This document shows positions 27,145 to 36,384 of a stretch of 64,000 nt of DNA, piece after piece. A program made the translations under genes and the position numbers. Where the stretch lies: contig CAZNZW010000007.1 in NCBI GenBank assembly GCA_964577615.1, positions 1 through 64,000 on the forward strand. Direction: 5' to 3'. The notes below the pieces were generated by a model that did not search any database, was not told where the DNA came from, and saw only the letters and a list, made by a program, of their open reading frames with translations. Within the stretch, counting starts at the first letter, position 1. Each line of letters starts with the position of its first letter. This DNA is from QNYZ01 sp964577615. GTDB lineage: Bacteria; Desulfobacterota; Desulfobacteria; Desulfobacterales; QNYZ01.

Positions 27145-27897
27145 TTACCCGTCGATGACCTGGTCAAAAATATCAAACCCCGCCCGGACCGCCGGATTAT
27201 CCGGATCGAGTGTAATTGTCGGCCGGCCGTTCAGATCATATTCATACACCGCCTCATCTTCAGGAATCGTTCCCGCCAGCGTCAGACCGGATTCTTCGAT
27301 CATTTTCACAACCTGATCGGATAATTCCTCCCGGGCCTGGTTAACGATCAGGTAACTTTTTTTAACGCCGATATTCAGTCCCTGTGCCAGCTTGTGAATC
27401 CGAAACCCGGCCTGCAGGCTGCGCCGGGACGTATCGGAAACGATCAGCAGAACATCGACATTACGCGTCGTCAACCGGCTGATATGTTCCATCCCCGCCT
27501 CATTATCCATAACAATATAGGGATAATTGTCCACCAGCCGTTCGAGAAAATTGGTCAGAAGGGTATTGGCGGCGCAGTAGCACCCCTGCCCCTCGGGTTG
27601 TCCCATCACCACGAGATCAAACCCATCGGCTTCCACAATGGCTTCCTCCAGTTTCATCTCCATGAAGATATCCTTGGTCATCCCGCTGGGGACATCCCCT
27701 TTTTTCATCTGTTCACGGGCATTTCCCAGGGTCGTGGTAAACTCCATCCCCAGGACCTCGTTAAAATTGGCGTTACTGTCTGCATCCACGGCCAGAATCG
27801 GCACTTTTTCTTTTGACATCATATACTTGACAAGCATACCGGCAACCGTTGTTTTCCCGGTTCCCCCTTTGCCGGCCAGTGCGATGGAATAAGCCAT
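27145..27897 (-). CDS. CooC-type P-loop ATPase (CODH/ACS maturation family)
   Basis: 250 residues from the ATG at 27897, which has AAAGGG nine bases upstream. The deviant Walker A AGKGGTGKTT, the LAVDADSNANF switch and VMDNEAGMEHISR match the CooC/AcsF subfamily of MinD/ParA-like ATPases. These proteins help insert nickel into carbon-monoxide dehydrogenase. No CODH gene is in the window, so the client is not shown. A CxC (GCYCAA, about residues 112-114) fits the metal-binding cysteines of CooC. Confidence 0.88.
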   Translation of the reverse strand: MAYSIALAGKGGTGKTTVAGMLVKYMMSKEKVPILAVDADSNANFNEVLGMEFTTTLGNAREQMKKGDVPSGMTKDIFMEMKLEEAIVEADGFDLVVMGQPEGQGCYCAANTLLTNFLERLVDNYPYIVMDNEAGMEHISRLTTRNVDVLLIVSDTSRRSLQAGFRIHKLAQGLNIGVKKSYLIVNQAREELSDQVVKMIEESGLTLAGTIPEDEAVYEYDLNGRPTITLDPDNPAVRAGFDIFDQVIDG

Positions 27898-28048
27898 GAG
27901 TTGAACCCTTTCTGTTTTTATTCTATTTTTATTGAGTATCTGTTCAGATAAATCATGCCACTGGCGTAAGCTATGGCACGGGCGGATATCCGTCAAGCCC
28001 TTTCGTTTCGACGGTATCCCGGCAGTCATCCACCCGCGGATGATACCA

Positions 28049-28873
28049 TCAGTTACTCAGGGTCCGGATAAAGCAGGATCCCCCGCCGCCGCCGTCGGAA
28101 TCATCGCCGGAAGTCGGCGTCCCGTTTAAATGGGCCAGCATCCACCAGAAAGCCCGGCCTTTCCGATAGCAGTTAAAACAGTGAGAATGGGCGCAGCCGC
28201 TGCACAGCGGGCAATCGTGCGTCGCACACCAGGCGGCACACCATTCGCACTGATCGGATCCATCGGGATAATAGGTACCGGCCGGATCGACGCTTTCGAT
28301 GTCGGCAAAGTCAAACAGCACCTTCCCGTGAAATTTACAAAACTCCCGGATCCGGCGGTTATTCTGATACAACCGCCCCGATGGCCCCCGCCCGTCCAGG
28401 TGCCCCGTCATGTAAACAAAAATCACTTTCGGATAGCCGGTTTCCAGCTGGTGCATCTTCTGTAAATAGTCGTTTACCTGACTGCTGTCATAGCTGGAAA
28501 GCTGCCCGCACCAGGACCAGATGACCAGGTTCACACCCGGATGGGCGTTGAGATAGTCCCGGGTACGCTGATCCCAGGAAGCGCTGCCCAGATCGGGACC
28601 GGTTTCGTGGATGGCCGGTCGACGGTACAGGGCCGGGTTTTCACCGGCAAGAATCGACAGGCCCGACACGATCTGACTGCCATGAGAGGTATGGCCGTAG
28701 TAGATATTAAAAGACGCGCGGATCGACGCAAACGAATCCGCAGGAATCTGGGCAAAACGGGTCGCAGCCTGATGGTCAACAATCAAGCCATCCGCCGCCG
28801 CCGATAAAGCCCCGCCGCCCCATATCATAATCAGCAGCATCCCCACCAAAAGGTATCTCTTTTTCAAATTCAT
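28049..28873 (-). CDS. Secreted SGNH-like protein with Cys-rich patch
   Basis: 274 residues with a signal peptide (ends near GALSAAADG). The motif YYGHTSHGSQIVSGL near the start of the mature part and FVYMTGHLDGRG in the middle suggest a conserved but unnamed hydrolase-like family. A cysteine-rich patch (CEWCAAWCATHDCPLCSGCAHSHC) is near 210-235; it could bind metal or form disulfides. The end, GGGGGSCFIRTLSN, resembles a shortened version of the GGxCFIATAAYG C-terminal motif found on many exported Desulfobacterota proteins. Function not assigned. Confidence 0.65.
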   Translation of the reverse strand: MNLKKRYLLVGMLLIMIWGGGALSAAADGLIVDHQAATRFAQIPADSFASIRASFNIYYGHTSHGSQIVSGLSILAGENPALYRRPAIHETGPDLGSASWDQRTRDYLNAHPGVNLVIWSWCGQLSSYDSSQVNDYLQKMHQLETGYPKVIFVYMTGHLDGRGPSGRLYQNNRRIREFCKFHGKVLFDFADIESVDPAGTYYPDGSDQCEWCAAWCATHDCPLCSGCAHSHCFNCYRKGRAFWWMLAHLNGTPTSGDDSDGGGGGSCFIRTLSN

Positions 28874-28929
28874 TCTGCTTCCTCCCCGCGAAATAAGTTC
28901 AAGATCAACAGCACCAGTTGTTTAACAGG

Positions 28930-29913
28930 TCATTCGGCAGGTATTTCATCGCCGGGTTCATGCCCGGGGCTTAGTAGCGCCGGCCGCCCGAGAAAGGCCG
29001 CTGCCTGTTTTCGAATCCCCTCCCATTGATCCGGCGCCGTCCAGGTGATTTCCCCGTCGGCCTTAAACCAGGTGAGCTGACGCTTGGCATACCGCCGCGA
29101 ATTGCGTTTCATCAACCGGATCATCTCCGCTTCCGATGTGCGGCCGGCCAGCCAGTCGACCCCCTCACGGTATCCAATGGCCTGCATCGCTTTGCATCGC
29201 GGATCAATCCCCCGGGCGAGAAGACCCCGCACTTCGTCGATGAACCCGGCTGCCAGCATTTTGTCTACCCGCCGGTCAATCCGCGCGTAAAGGGCCAGGC
29301 GTTCCATGTCCAGACCGATCTTAAGCGCATCGAACACATGATCGGCAAACCGGTGCGTCTGCTGAATTTCCGACATCAGACGGCCGGTGCTTTCATACAC
29401 CGCCAGGGCCCGGACAGTCCGGAACGTGTCATTGGGATGAATCCGCCGGGCAGCAGCGGGATCGCAGTCCGTCAGACGCTGGTGGAGGCGCCGGCTGCCG
29501 TCGGTAATAGCTTCCCGTTTCAACCGATTCGTCACCGCCGGATCGGCCACCGCCGACGGGGACAGGCCGTGCAGCAACGCCTTGATATACAATCCGGTTC
29601 CACCCACGATCACCGGCAGGACATCGCGGGAAATCAGGTGATCGATGCAGGATCGGGCCATCCGGGCATATCGGGCCGCATCAAAATTTTCAGCCGGGTC
29701 AGCCACGTCGATGAGATGGTGCCGGATCTGCGCCTGTTCCACAGCCGTGGGTTTGGCCGTACCAATATCCATCTGCCTGTATATCTGCATGGAATCCGCA
29801 CCGATAATTTCCCCGCCGAAAGCCCCGGCCACCCGGATGGCGATCGTTGTTTTTCCAATACCGGTGGGGCCACAGATAACAATAATTTTCGGTTTTCGGT
29901 CACCGGTCTCCAT
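28930..29913 (-). CDS. miaA: tRNA dimethylallyltransferase
   Basis: 327 residues. MiaA adds the dimethylallyl group to A37 of tRNAs that read U-starting codons. Motifs: P-loop CGPTGIGKTTIA, IGADSMQIYRQMDIGTAKPT, VGGTGLYIKALLHG, and the C-terminal RRYAKRQLTWF. Normal length. Confidence 0.96.
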   Translation of the reverse strand: METGDRKPKIIVICGPTGIGKTTIAIRVAGAFGGEIIGADSMQIYRQMDIGTAKPTAVEQAQIRHHLIDVADPAENFDAARYARMARSCIDHLISRDVLPVIVGGTGLYIKALLHGLSPSAVADPAVTNRLKREAITDGSRRLHQRLTDCDPAAARRIHPNDTFRTVRALAVYESTGRLMSEIQQTHRFADHVFDALKIGLDMERLALYARIDRRVDKMLAAGFIDEVRGLLARGIDPRCKAMQAIGYREGVDWLAGRTSEAEMIRLMKRNSRRYAKRQLTWFKADGEITWTAPDQWEGIRKQAAAFLGRPALLSPGHEPGDEIPAE

Positions 29914-30088
29914 GACTGTTGTTAATCACCCCTTGCCAAACAATCCCCGTTTCAATTAAAATACAGACAGCCGGGCCGCCGACGCAAACCCGAGTGAGCC
30001 AGCCGTACCGGCAGACCTGCAATATGGGTTTCCCCCGCAAATCCGCCAGTTACCGGGGAAAACCTCACCTGACAAGGGCCGCCGTTGC

Positions 30089-30631
30089 ATGAGCAATATC
30101 GTCAACCTCAACCGCTACCGGCAAAAAGTACAGACGCTGCGGATTTTCAGTGCCTGGCAACGCCGTTTCAGGCAGACGTTTCAGCTGAACATCCGGCTTG
30201 CCGACCTGCCCGAAACAACCCTTCTGGCACTTGCCCGGCCCGGTGACCATAGCGCAGAGGCCTGCCATGAACTCATTATGGGCGTACTCGATTTAGGAGA
30301 TGCCGCGCAGTTTTCCGCCCTGGACGACCGGGATAAGCTGACTGTTGTGGATACCCACCTGTTTCTGGCCGACCATGTCCATTTTGAAATAATGCGGCGG
30401 CTGAACTGGCTGCAACGCCATCCCTGCCTGGATTATCCCATCGTCTCCCTGGTTCGGCAGGCGATTCAGCTCAGACAATTCTGCGCAACCCATGCACCGG
30501 CGCTGGCCGCTTCTCATCCCGATTATCCGGCCTATTCCAAATTAATTGCCGTCGAAAAGCAGGTGTTCATCCGCAACCTGATCAATCGGGCCATAGACGA
30601 ATACGGCTGCCGGATATCTCCGCCGGTTTAA
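30089..30631 (+). CDS. Hypothetical cytoplasmic protein
   Basis: 180 residues, predominantly helical, with no signal peptide, membrane segment or familiar motif. It starts with MSNIVNLNRYRQKV. An AAGGG lies ten bases upstream of the start, and composition is normal, so the gene is probably real. The preceding gap (29914-30088) has an imperfect GGTTTCCCC/GGGGAAAACC hairpin near 30027-30064. It is transcribed divergently from miaA and converges on the TRAP permease gene. Confidence 0.55.
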   Translation: MSNIVNLNRYRQKVQTLRIFSAWQRRFRQTFQLNIRLADLPETTLLALARPGDHSAEACHELIMGVLDLGDAAQFSALDDRDKLTVVDTHLFLADHVHFEIMRRLNWLQRHPCLDYPIVSLVRQAIQLRQFCATHAPALAASHPDYPAYSKLIAVEKQVFIRNLINRAIDEYGCRISPPV

Positions 30632-30666
30632 TCCGCCGGAAGAGCCGTTTCTCTTGAAACCGGCAG

Positions 30667-32691
30667 TCAGGCGCCTGCCTGGACCGATACCGGCCGGGTC
30701 GATTTATAATGGACAATCTGGTGCACCAGCACGGGCAAAAAGATCAGCAGGCCCACCAGACCCGATTTTATTCCGGGCGCCACGAGAAGCAAAGCGGCAA
30801 TGCCCGTGGTCCAGCGGGCCAGTCCCTTCATGGTAGACAAAAAGAAACCGGTCAGGGATGCCCCCAGCAGCACAATGCCGATGACGCACCCGATGACGGT
30901 GATAAAAAATTCGCTCCACTTAAACCCCTCGGTGACAATCAGCATGGCGGGTGAGTAGAGAAATACAAAGGGGACCAATGCCTTGGCAGATGCCAGCCGG
31001 AAGGCTGTATTGCCCGCCTTGAACGGATTACAACCGGCAATCCCGGCACCGGCGTAAGCGGCCAGCGCCACCGGCGGGGTAATATCGGCCAGCACGCCAT
31101 AGTAGAAAACAAAGAAATGCGCCACAATCGGCGCCACCCCGAGCAGCCCCAGGGCGGGAGCGGCAATGGAAACCAGCACAATATACGTGGCCGTCGTTGG
31201 AATCCCCGCGCCGAGCAGAATACAGGCAAATGCCGTAAACACAAGGGTCAAAAAGAGTGTGGCCCCAGGCAGCGTGACCAGTCCGAAAGGAATCAGGGGC
31301 ACAAAACTGCCGGCCAGCTGCTGGGACGCGCTGGTCACCATGAACGACACCTTGAATCCCATGCCCGTCAGACTCACGACGCCCACGATGATCCCCACCG
31401 CGGCGGCCGACGCACCAACGGCCAGGGCGTACTTGGCTCCCATTTTGAAGCAGTCAAACAGATCAGCAATTGTCAGGCGGTTTCTGGCGTTTAAAAAACC
31501 GACGACAATACAGGCCGAAATTCCCCAGAACGCCGCCATGTAAGGTGTCCGCCCCGAGGCAATAATAACAATTAAGAGAATCAGGGGAATCAGGGCGGGC
31601 CAGCCTTCCCGGATCACCCGGATAAAATGAGGCATTTCATCCGGCCGGAGCCCCCGCAGCCCCAGTCGTTTGGCTTCCAGATGCACCATCGTAAAAATAC
31701 CGATATAGTGCATCAGAGCGGGAATGGTGGCCGCCAGAATAATTGTCCGGTAGGGAACTTCAAGAAACTCGATCATGATAAAGGCGGCAGCCCCCATGAT
31801 CGGCGGGGTAATCTGCCCGCCGGTACTCGACGTGGCCTCCACGGCCGCGGCAAAATGGGGATGATAGCCGATCCGCTTCATGGCCGGAATGGTCAGCGCG
31901 CCCGTTGTCACGGTATTGGCGATGGAAGAGCCGGAGATCATGCCGAAAAGCGCCGAGGAGAAAACACTCACCTTGGCCGGGCCGCCGGCATACCGCCCGG
32001 CCACGCAGGAGGCCAGGTCGATGAAAAGCTGCCCGGCCCCGATCCGGTTGGCCAGAACGCCGAAGAGAACAAAATGGAACACGTACGTCGCCACAACCCC
32101 GACGGCAATGCCGTATATGCCCTGACTGGTCAGATAGAGATGGTTGACCAGCCCCTTCCAGTCGGCGCCGGGATGAACGAGAACCCCCGGAGCGTACTGC
32201 CCGTACAGGGCATATAGAATAAACCCGATGGCAATCAGCGGCAGGGCAATCCCCATGGACCGCCGCGTGGTTTCCAGGGTGATGATAATCATCAGCGTGC
32301 CGAAAAAGACATCAATCGGCAGCGGATCCCCCACCCGGAAGGCCAGTTGATTGAACACATAGGGGACATACAGGCAGGTGACGATCGTAATAATCGCGAA
32401 TATCCAGTCGTAAATCGGAATTCCCCCGATGGCCAGAAACCGGGCCACCCTGGTTTTTTTACGAAACCCGTATACCAGAAAAATCAGGCTGAGCACAAAA
32501 GCGAGATGAATGCCGCGATGGGTGGTTTCCCGCAAAAGTCCAAAACCGGCCGTGTAGTAATGAAAACACGACAAAATCGCCAGCATGCCCCCCACAACCC
32601 AGGTCGCGGGGGCCACCATGGGGCGCATCTGCATTTCGGGATCGTATTTCTCTTCCAGTTTTTTTATTTCGTCCTGATCGATTTTCGGCAT
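30667..32691 (-). CDS. TAXI-type TRAP transporter fused permease (DctQM)
   Basis: 674 residues from the ATG at 32691 (MPKIDQDEIKKLEEKYDPEM). A TRAP permease with the small (4-helix) and large (12-helix) parts fused, as is usual for TAXI systems. The large-part signature GMISGSSIANTVTTGALTIPAMKR and the duplicate GAGIPTTATYIVLVSIAAPAL are present. The partner binding protein is encoded just upstream. The substrate is a carboxylate, not predictable further. Confidence 0.92.
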   Translation of the reverse strand: MPKIDQDEIKKLEEKYDPEMQMRPMVAPATWVVGGMLAILSCFHYYTAGFGLLRETTHRGIHLAFVLSLIFLVYGFRKKTRVARFLAIGGIPIYDWIFAIITIVTCLYVPYVFNQLAFRVGDPLPIDVFFGTLMIIITLETTRRSMGIALPLIAIGFILYALYGQYAPGVLVHPGADWKGLVNHLYLTSQGIYGIAVGVVATYVFHFVLFGVLANRIGAGQLFIDLASCVAGRYAGGPAKVSVFSSALFGMISGSSIANTVTTGALTIPAMKRIGYHPHFAAAVEATSSTGGQITPPIMGAAAFIMIEFLEVPYRTIILAATIPALMHYIGIFTMVHLEAKRLGLRGLRPDEMPHFIRVIREGWPALIPLILLIVIIASGRTPYMAAFWGISACIVVGFLNARNRLTIADLFDCFKMGAKYALAVGASAAAVGIIVGVVSLTGMGFKVSFMVTSASQQLAGSFVPLIPFGLVTLPGATLFLTLVFTAFACILLGAGIPTTATYIVLVSIAAPALGLLGVAPIVAHFFVFYYGVLADITPPVALAAYAGAGIAGCNPFKAGNTAFRLASAKALVPFVFLYSPAMLIVTEGFKWSEFFITVIGCVIGIVLLGASLTGFFLSTMKGLARWTTGIAALLLVAPGIKSGLVGLLIFLPVLVHQIVHYKSTRPVSVQAGA

Positions 32692-32779
32692 CGTGTTGTC
32701 CCTCTGTTTCCGGGGGAGACAGGAAATACGGCATCGGCCACAGACACCCGGCCGGCCCGGCGGTACCTGCAATACAGAT

Positions 32780-32813
32780 AAAGCCGGAGCCAAATATATT
32801 CAGCGCCGGCTTT
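32780..32813 (-). promoter_or_regulatory. Hairpin between TAXI binding-protein and permease genes
   Basis: An exact 8-base stem AAAGCCGG (32780-32787) / CCGGCTTT (32806-32813) with an AT-rich loop starts 18 bases after the binding-protein stop. In the minus-strand transcript it would sit at the 3' end of the binding-protein message. It could stop RNA decay or partly terminate transcription, giving more binding protein than permease. A similar element is in the other TRAP operon. Confidence 0.65.
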
Positions 32814-32830
32814 TCTGGGTCAGACAAAAC

Positions 32831-33835
32831 CTACTTCAACAGTCCTGCTTCTTTGTAAAAACGCTCGGCACCGGGATGCAGGGGAATGCCGATCCCGTCC
32901 AGCGCGGTTTCCAGGGTAATCATTTTACCCTTGGCGTGCCCCTTGTCGAGCAGCTTGCGGGTATTTTTATTCCAGAGCGCCTTGGTAATTTCGTAAACCA
33001 GATCCGCATCGACTTTGGCCGACACCAGCCACTGGGCGCCCACGGAGATGGACTCGGTTCTGCCAACGCCCTCATACGTCCCTTCAGGGATCACATCCTT
33101 GGCAAAAAAACCATATTTCTTGATAATCGCATCAGCTTCCGGCCCGTTGATGGGAATCAGATCCGCGCCCACACTCGAGGTCAGTTCCACCACCGAACCA
33201 GTGGGAAAACCGGCAACGATAAAAAAGGCATCAAGCTGATTATCCTTGATTTTGTCAATGGCCGGCGTGGGTTTAATATAGTCGACCTTGACGTCTTTTT
33301 CTGTCAGCCCATAGGCTTCCAGGATAATCCGGGCATCCACAAGGGTTCCCGAGCCGGGCTCATCCATGGAAATCCGTTTTCCCTTGAGGTCTTTGACTGA
33401 TTTGATACCGGCCCCTTTGCGGGCAACCAGCTGGATGGTTTCAGGGTACAGATTGGCCAGCGCGCGCAGGGCTTCTACCTTTCCCTTGCCATCAAAGATT
33501 CCGGTACCCGTATACGCCCAGTAGGCAACATCCGACTGGGAAAAACCGGATTCGAGCACGCCGGATTTGATGGCATTGATGTTGGCCACGGAACCGTTGG
33601 CCGACTGGGCAATGGCCACCAGGCCGGGGACGCCGCAACTGCCGCCCTGCTCGCAGGGCCGCGATCCGGGAGGATTGGAGATACAATGGGCCAGCAGGCC
33701 GCCGATGGGATAATACGTGCCGCCCGTGCCGCCCGTACCGATCCGGAAAAATTTCATCTGCTGCGCCTGCACCGGCGAAACGCCGAAAATCAGGCCCATG
33801 ACTGCCAGAATAACCAACACGTGTTTCAGTTTCAT
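32831..33835 (-). CDS. TAXI-family TRAP solute-binding protein
   Basis: 334 residues, signal peptide (MKLKHVLVILAVMGLIFGVSPVQA). The family motif RIGTGGTGGTYYPIGG is followed by a cysteine-containing loop (CISNPPGSRPCEQGGSC), then VANINAIKSGVLESGFSQSDVAYWAYTG and LKGKRISMDEPGSGT. Periplasmic partner of the fused permease. An AGGAGG lies six bases before the start. Confidence 0.93.
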   Translation of the reverse strand: MKLKHVLVILAVMGLIFGVSPVQAQQMKFFRIGTGGTGGTYYPIGGLLAHCISNPPGSRPCEQGGSCGVPGLVAIAQSANGSVANINAIKSGVLESGFSQSDVAYWAYTGTGIFDGKGKVEALRALANLYPETIQLVARKGAGIKSVKDLKGKRISMDEPGSGTLVDARIILEAYGLTEKDVKVDYIKPTPAIDKIKDNQLDAFFIVAGFPTGSVVELTSSVGADLIPINGPEADAIIKKYGFFAKDVIPEGTYEGVGRTESISVGAQWLVSAKVDADLVYEITKALWNKNTRKLLDKGHAKGKMITLETALDGIGIPLHPGAERFYKEAGLLK

Positions 33836-34130
33836 TGTTTTCCTCCTGAATTAAATAGGTTAACGCGAATCCAGCATGCCATTTCCGGATCATGTGCGAC
33901 CATGATGCCGACACTCTTTACGCCATGCTGGATTTGATTAGAGCTATCACATCCCGCCCTTCGGATCAATCACAAATCAACACGCCGAAATTGTAATAAA
34001 ATACCTCCTGCCCGAAAAAAAGCCAACCGGCTGAAATCTATAAAGGTATGTTTATATACTTTTTGCTTTGACATTTGATTTTTTTTTCGATAATATCCTG
34101 CCTCATCGCATTATACGGGAATCCGACATC
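33836..34130. other. Divergent control region of the TRAP/carboxylate locus
   Basis: 295 bases between the TAXI operon (minus) and the lyase operon (plus). It carries a good promoter toward the lyase (34068-34096) and must also hold the TAXI promoter, which I could not identify. The GntR-family regulator encoded at 41944 is a plausible controller; no clear palindromic operator was recognised. Confidence 0.5.
34068..34096 (+). promoter_or_regulatory. Strong sigma70-type promoter for the lyase operon
   Basis: TTGACA (34068-34073), a 17-base T-rich spacer and TAATAT (34091-34096). The start codon lies 35 bases further on, consistent with a short leader. This also shows that the TTG of TTGACA, although in frame with the lyase, is not its start. 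Confidence 0.75.
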
Positions 34131-35018
34131 ATGCCATTGCCAGAGAAAAATCATCCCCCCCTGTCTGCCGGCGAGCGGTTACGCCGCCTGCTCAACGACC
34201 CTGATATGATCACCATTGCCGCCTGTTTTGATGCCCTGTCGGCCCGTCTGGCCGAGATGAGCGGTTTTCCCGCCACCTTCATGAGCGGTTTCGGAGTGGC
34301 GGCCACCCGGCTTGGGCTTCCCGATACCGGGTTGATTTCCTACGGTGAAATGCTCGATCAGGGCCGGAATATCTGCGGGGCCGTATCCATCCCTGTTCTC
34401 GGAGACGGCGATACCGGATTCGGCAATGCCCTCAATGTCAAGCGCACGGTCCGGGGATACCATCAGGCGGGTTTTGCCTGCATCATGATTGAAGATCAGA
34501 AGATGCCCAAACGGTGCGGCCATACGGCCGGAAAAGAAGTACTCGACCGGGAGGAAGCCAGCCGGCGCATCCAGGCAGCCGTCGACGCCCGCAACGAAGG
34601 CGCCGATATCCTGATCATGGCCCGGACCGATGCCCGGGCCACGCACGGTCTGCCGGAAGCCATTGACCGCTGCAATCATTTTTACCGGCTGGGCGCCGAC
34701 ATCACCTTTCTGGAAGCCCCGCAAAACGAAGCCGAAATGCGGGAATACTGCGCCAGTGTCCCCGGTCCCAAGATGGCCAACCTGCTCGAACAGGGCCGCA
34801 CCCCCATGCTTGCCCCCGCCGACCTGCAGGAGATGGGCTACAAAATCGGCGTTTACCCCCTCACGCTGCTCAACGCCGCCATCGGCGCCATGCAACGGGC
34901 GCTGGCCTGCCTGAAGCAGGGGCAGCCGGTGCCGGACCTGATGGATTTTGATCAATTGCGCCGGATTGTCGGATTTAACGACTATGATGATGCCTTGAAC
35001 AGATATGGAAGCAAATAA
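34131..35018 (+). CDS. Isocitrate lyase / PEP mutase family carbon-carbon lyase
   Basis: 295 residues from the ATG at 34131. The flexible-loop motif KRCGH (127-131), DGDTGFGNALNVKRTVRGYHQAG and IEDQKMP identify a lyase of the 2-methylisocitrate / 2,3-dimethylmalate lyase group; the Cys is the catalytic acid/base. Oxaloacetate decarboxylase relatives usually lack this loop. The next three genes encode an aconitase-family hydratase and a dehydrogenase, and TRAP genes surround the set, so a 2-hydroxy-dicarboxylate or tricarboxylate is the probable substrate. The exact compound is inference. Confidence 0.85.
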   Translation: MPLPEKNHPPLSAGERLRRLLNDPDMITIAACFDALSARLAEMSGFPATFMSGFGVAATRLGLPDTGLISYGEMLDQGRNICGAVSIPVLGDGDTGFGNALNVKRTVRGYHQAGFACIMIEDQKMPKRCGHTAGKEVLDREEASRRIQAAVDARNEGADILIMARTDARATHGLPEAIDRCNHFYRLGADITFLEAPQNEAEMREYCASVPGPKMANLLEQGRTPMLAPADLQEMGYKIGVYPLTLLNAAIGAMQRALACLKQGQPVPDLMDFDQLRRIVGFNDYDDALNRYGSK

Positions 35019-35099
35019 ACGCAATCAGACCCGTATCAATCATTTTACTTGAATCCAGTGCGGTGAACCGCTAAGAATGCATTAAGGAGGACATCCAGT

Positions 35100-36368
35100 A
35101 TGCCGATGACGATTACCGAAAAAATTCTGGCCGCTCATGCCGGTCTGCCATCCGTTTCCCCGGGCCAGCTGATCAATGCCCGCATTGATATCGCTCTGGG
35201 AAACGACATCACCGCGCCGATCAGTATCGACCGGTTCAAAAAAGCCGGCGCCGAAAAGGTTTTCGATAAAGACCGGGTCGTGCTGATACCCGACCATTTT
35301 GCCCCCAACAAGGACATCAAATCCGCCGAACAGTGCAAGATCATGCGGGAATTTGCCCACACCTACGAGATCAAACACTACTTCGAAGTGGGTCAGGCCG
35401 GCATCGAGCATGCGCTGCTGCCCGAGCAGGGCATTGTCGTCCCCGGTGATCTGATCGTGGGCGCGGACAGCCATACCTGCACTTACGGCGCGCTGGGCGC
35501 TTTTTCCACCGGCGTGGGCAGCACGGATCTGGCGGCGGCCATGATTACCGGCGAGCTCTGGTTCAAGGTCCCCGAGACAATGCGGTTTACCTACAACGGC
35601 ACCCGGCGCCCCTGGGTGGGCGGCAAGGATTTGATTCTGTATACCATCGGCCGCATCGGCGTTGACGGCGCCTTGTACAAAGCCATGGAATTTACCGGCG
35701 ACGCCGTCACGTCCCTGCCCATGGAAGACCGGCTGACCATGGCCAACATGGCCATCGAGGCCGGCGGCAAAAACGGCATTATCGTCCCCGACGATATTAC
35801 CGAAGCCTATGTCAAAGACCGGGCGAACCGGGACTACCAGTTTTATGACAGCGACCCCGACGCCCACTTCGCCGAACAGATCGATATCGATGTTGCCTCA
35901 ATTGAGCCCCAGGTGGCCTTTCCCCACCTGCCGAGTAATACCCGGGGAATCAGCGATGTCGGAGAGATCATCATCAACCAGGCAGTCATCGGATCGTGCA
36001 CCAACGGCCGGATCAGCGACCTGCGCATCAGTGCCGACGTCCTCAAGGGCCACCGGGTGGCCAAAAACGTCCGTCTGATCGTCATTCCGGCCACCCAGCA
36101 GATTTACCGGCAGGCCATGCACGAAGGGCTTTTTGACATTTTTCTGGATGCCGGCGCGGTTGTCAGCCTGCCGACCTGCGGCCCCTGCCTGGGTGGCTAT
36201 ATGGGCGTACTGGCCAAAGGCGAACGGGCCGTGGCCACCACCAACCGCAACTTTGTCGGCCGCATGGGCCACGCCGAAAGTGAAGTTTACCTGGCGAATC
36301 CAGCGGTCACCGCCGCATCGGCCATACTGGGTAAAATTGCCGGTCCCGAAGAACTGGGAATGGAATAA
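35100..36368 (+). CDS. leuC: LeuC-type (aconitase-family) hydratase large subunit
   Basis: 422 residues, archaeal/short LeuC type. Three iron-sulfur cysteines: one in VIGSCTNGR and two in PTCGPCLGG. The motif VGADSHTCTYGALGAFSTGVGSTD is diagnostic. Partners with the LeuD-type subunit 16 bases downstream. Isopropylmalate dehydratase is the default, but the same fold serves homoaconitate, citramalate/dimethylmaleate and related hydrations. There is no leuA nearby, and a C-C lyase gene precedes it, so a catabolic hydration is also possible. AAGGAGG lies just upstream. Confidence 0.85.
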   Translation: MPMTITEKILAAHAGLPSVSPGQLINARIDIALGNDITAPISIDRFKKAGAEKVFDKDRVVLIPDHFAPNKDIKSAEQCKIMREFAHTYEIKHYFEVGQAGIEHALLPEQGIVVPGDLIVGADSHTCTYGALGAFSTGVGSTDLAAAMITGELWFKVPETMRFTYNGTRRPWVGGKDLILYTIGRIGVDGALYKAMEFTGDAVTSLPMEDRLTMANMAIEAGGKNGIIVPDDITEAYVKDRANRDYQFYDSDPDAHFAEQIDIDVASIEPQVAFPHLPSNTRGISDVGEIIINQAVIGSCTNGRISDLRISADVLKGHRVAKNVRLIVIPATQQIYRQAMHEGLFDIFLDAGAVVSLPTCGPCLGGYMGVLAKGERAVATTNRNFVGRMGHAESEVYLANPAVTAASAILGKIAGPEELGME

Positions 36369-36384
36369 GAAAGGAGCTGTCTGC

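Noticed and set aside
28049..28130. A full C-terminal sorting signal on the secreted protein
   Set aside because: Only GGGGGSCFI is present and the rest of the expected motif is missing, so a sorting role is not claimed.
34068..34130. An N-terminal extension of the lyase from TTG 34068
   Set aside because: This TTG is the first half of a TTGACA promoter hexamer; family length and the promoter support the ATG at 34131.
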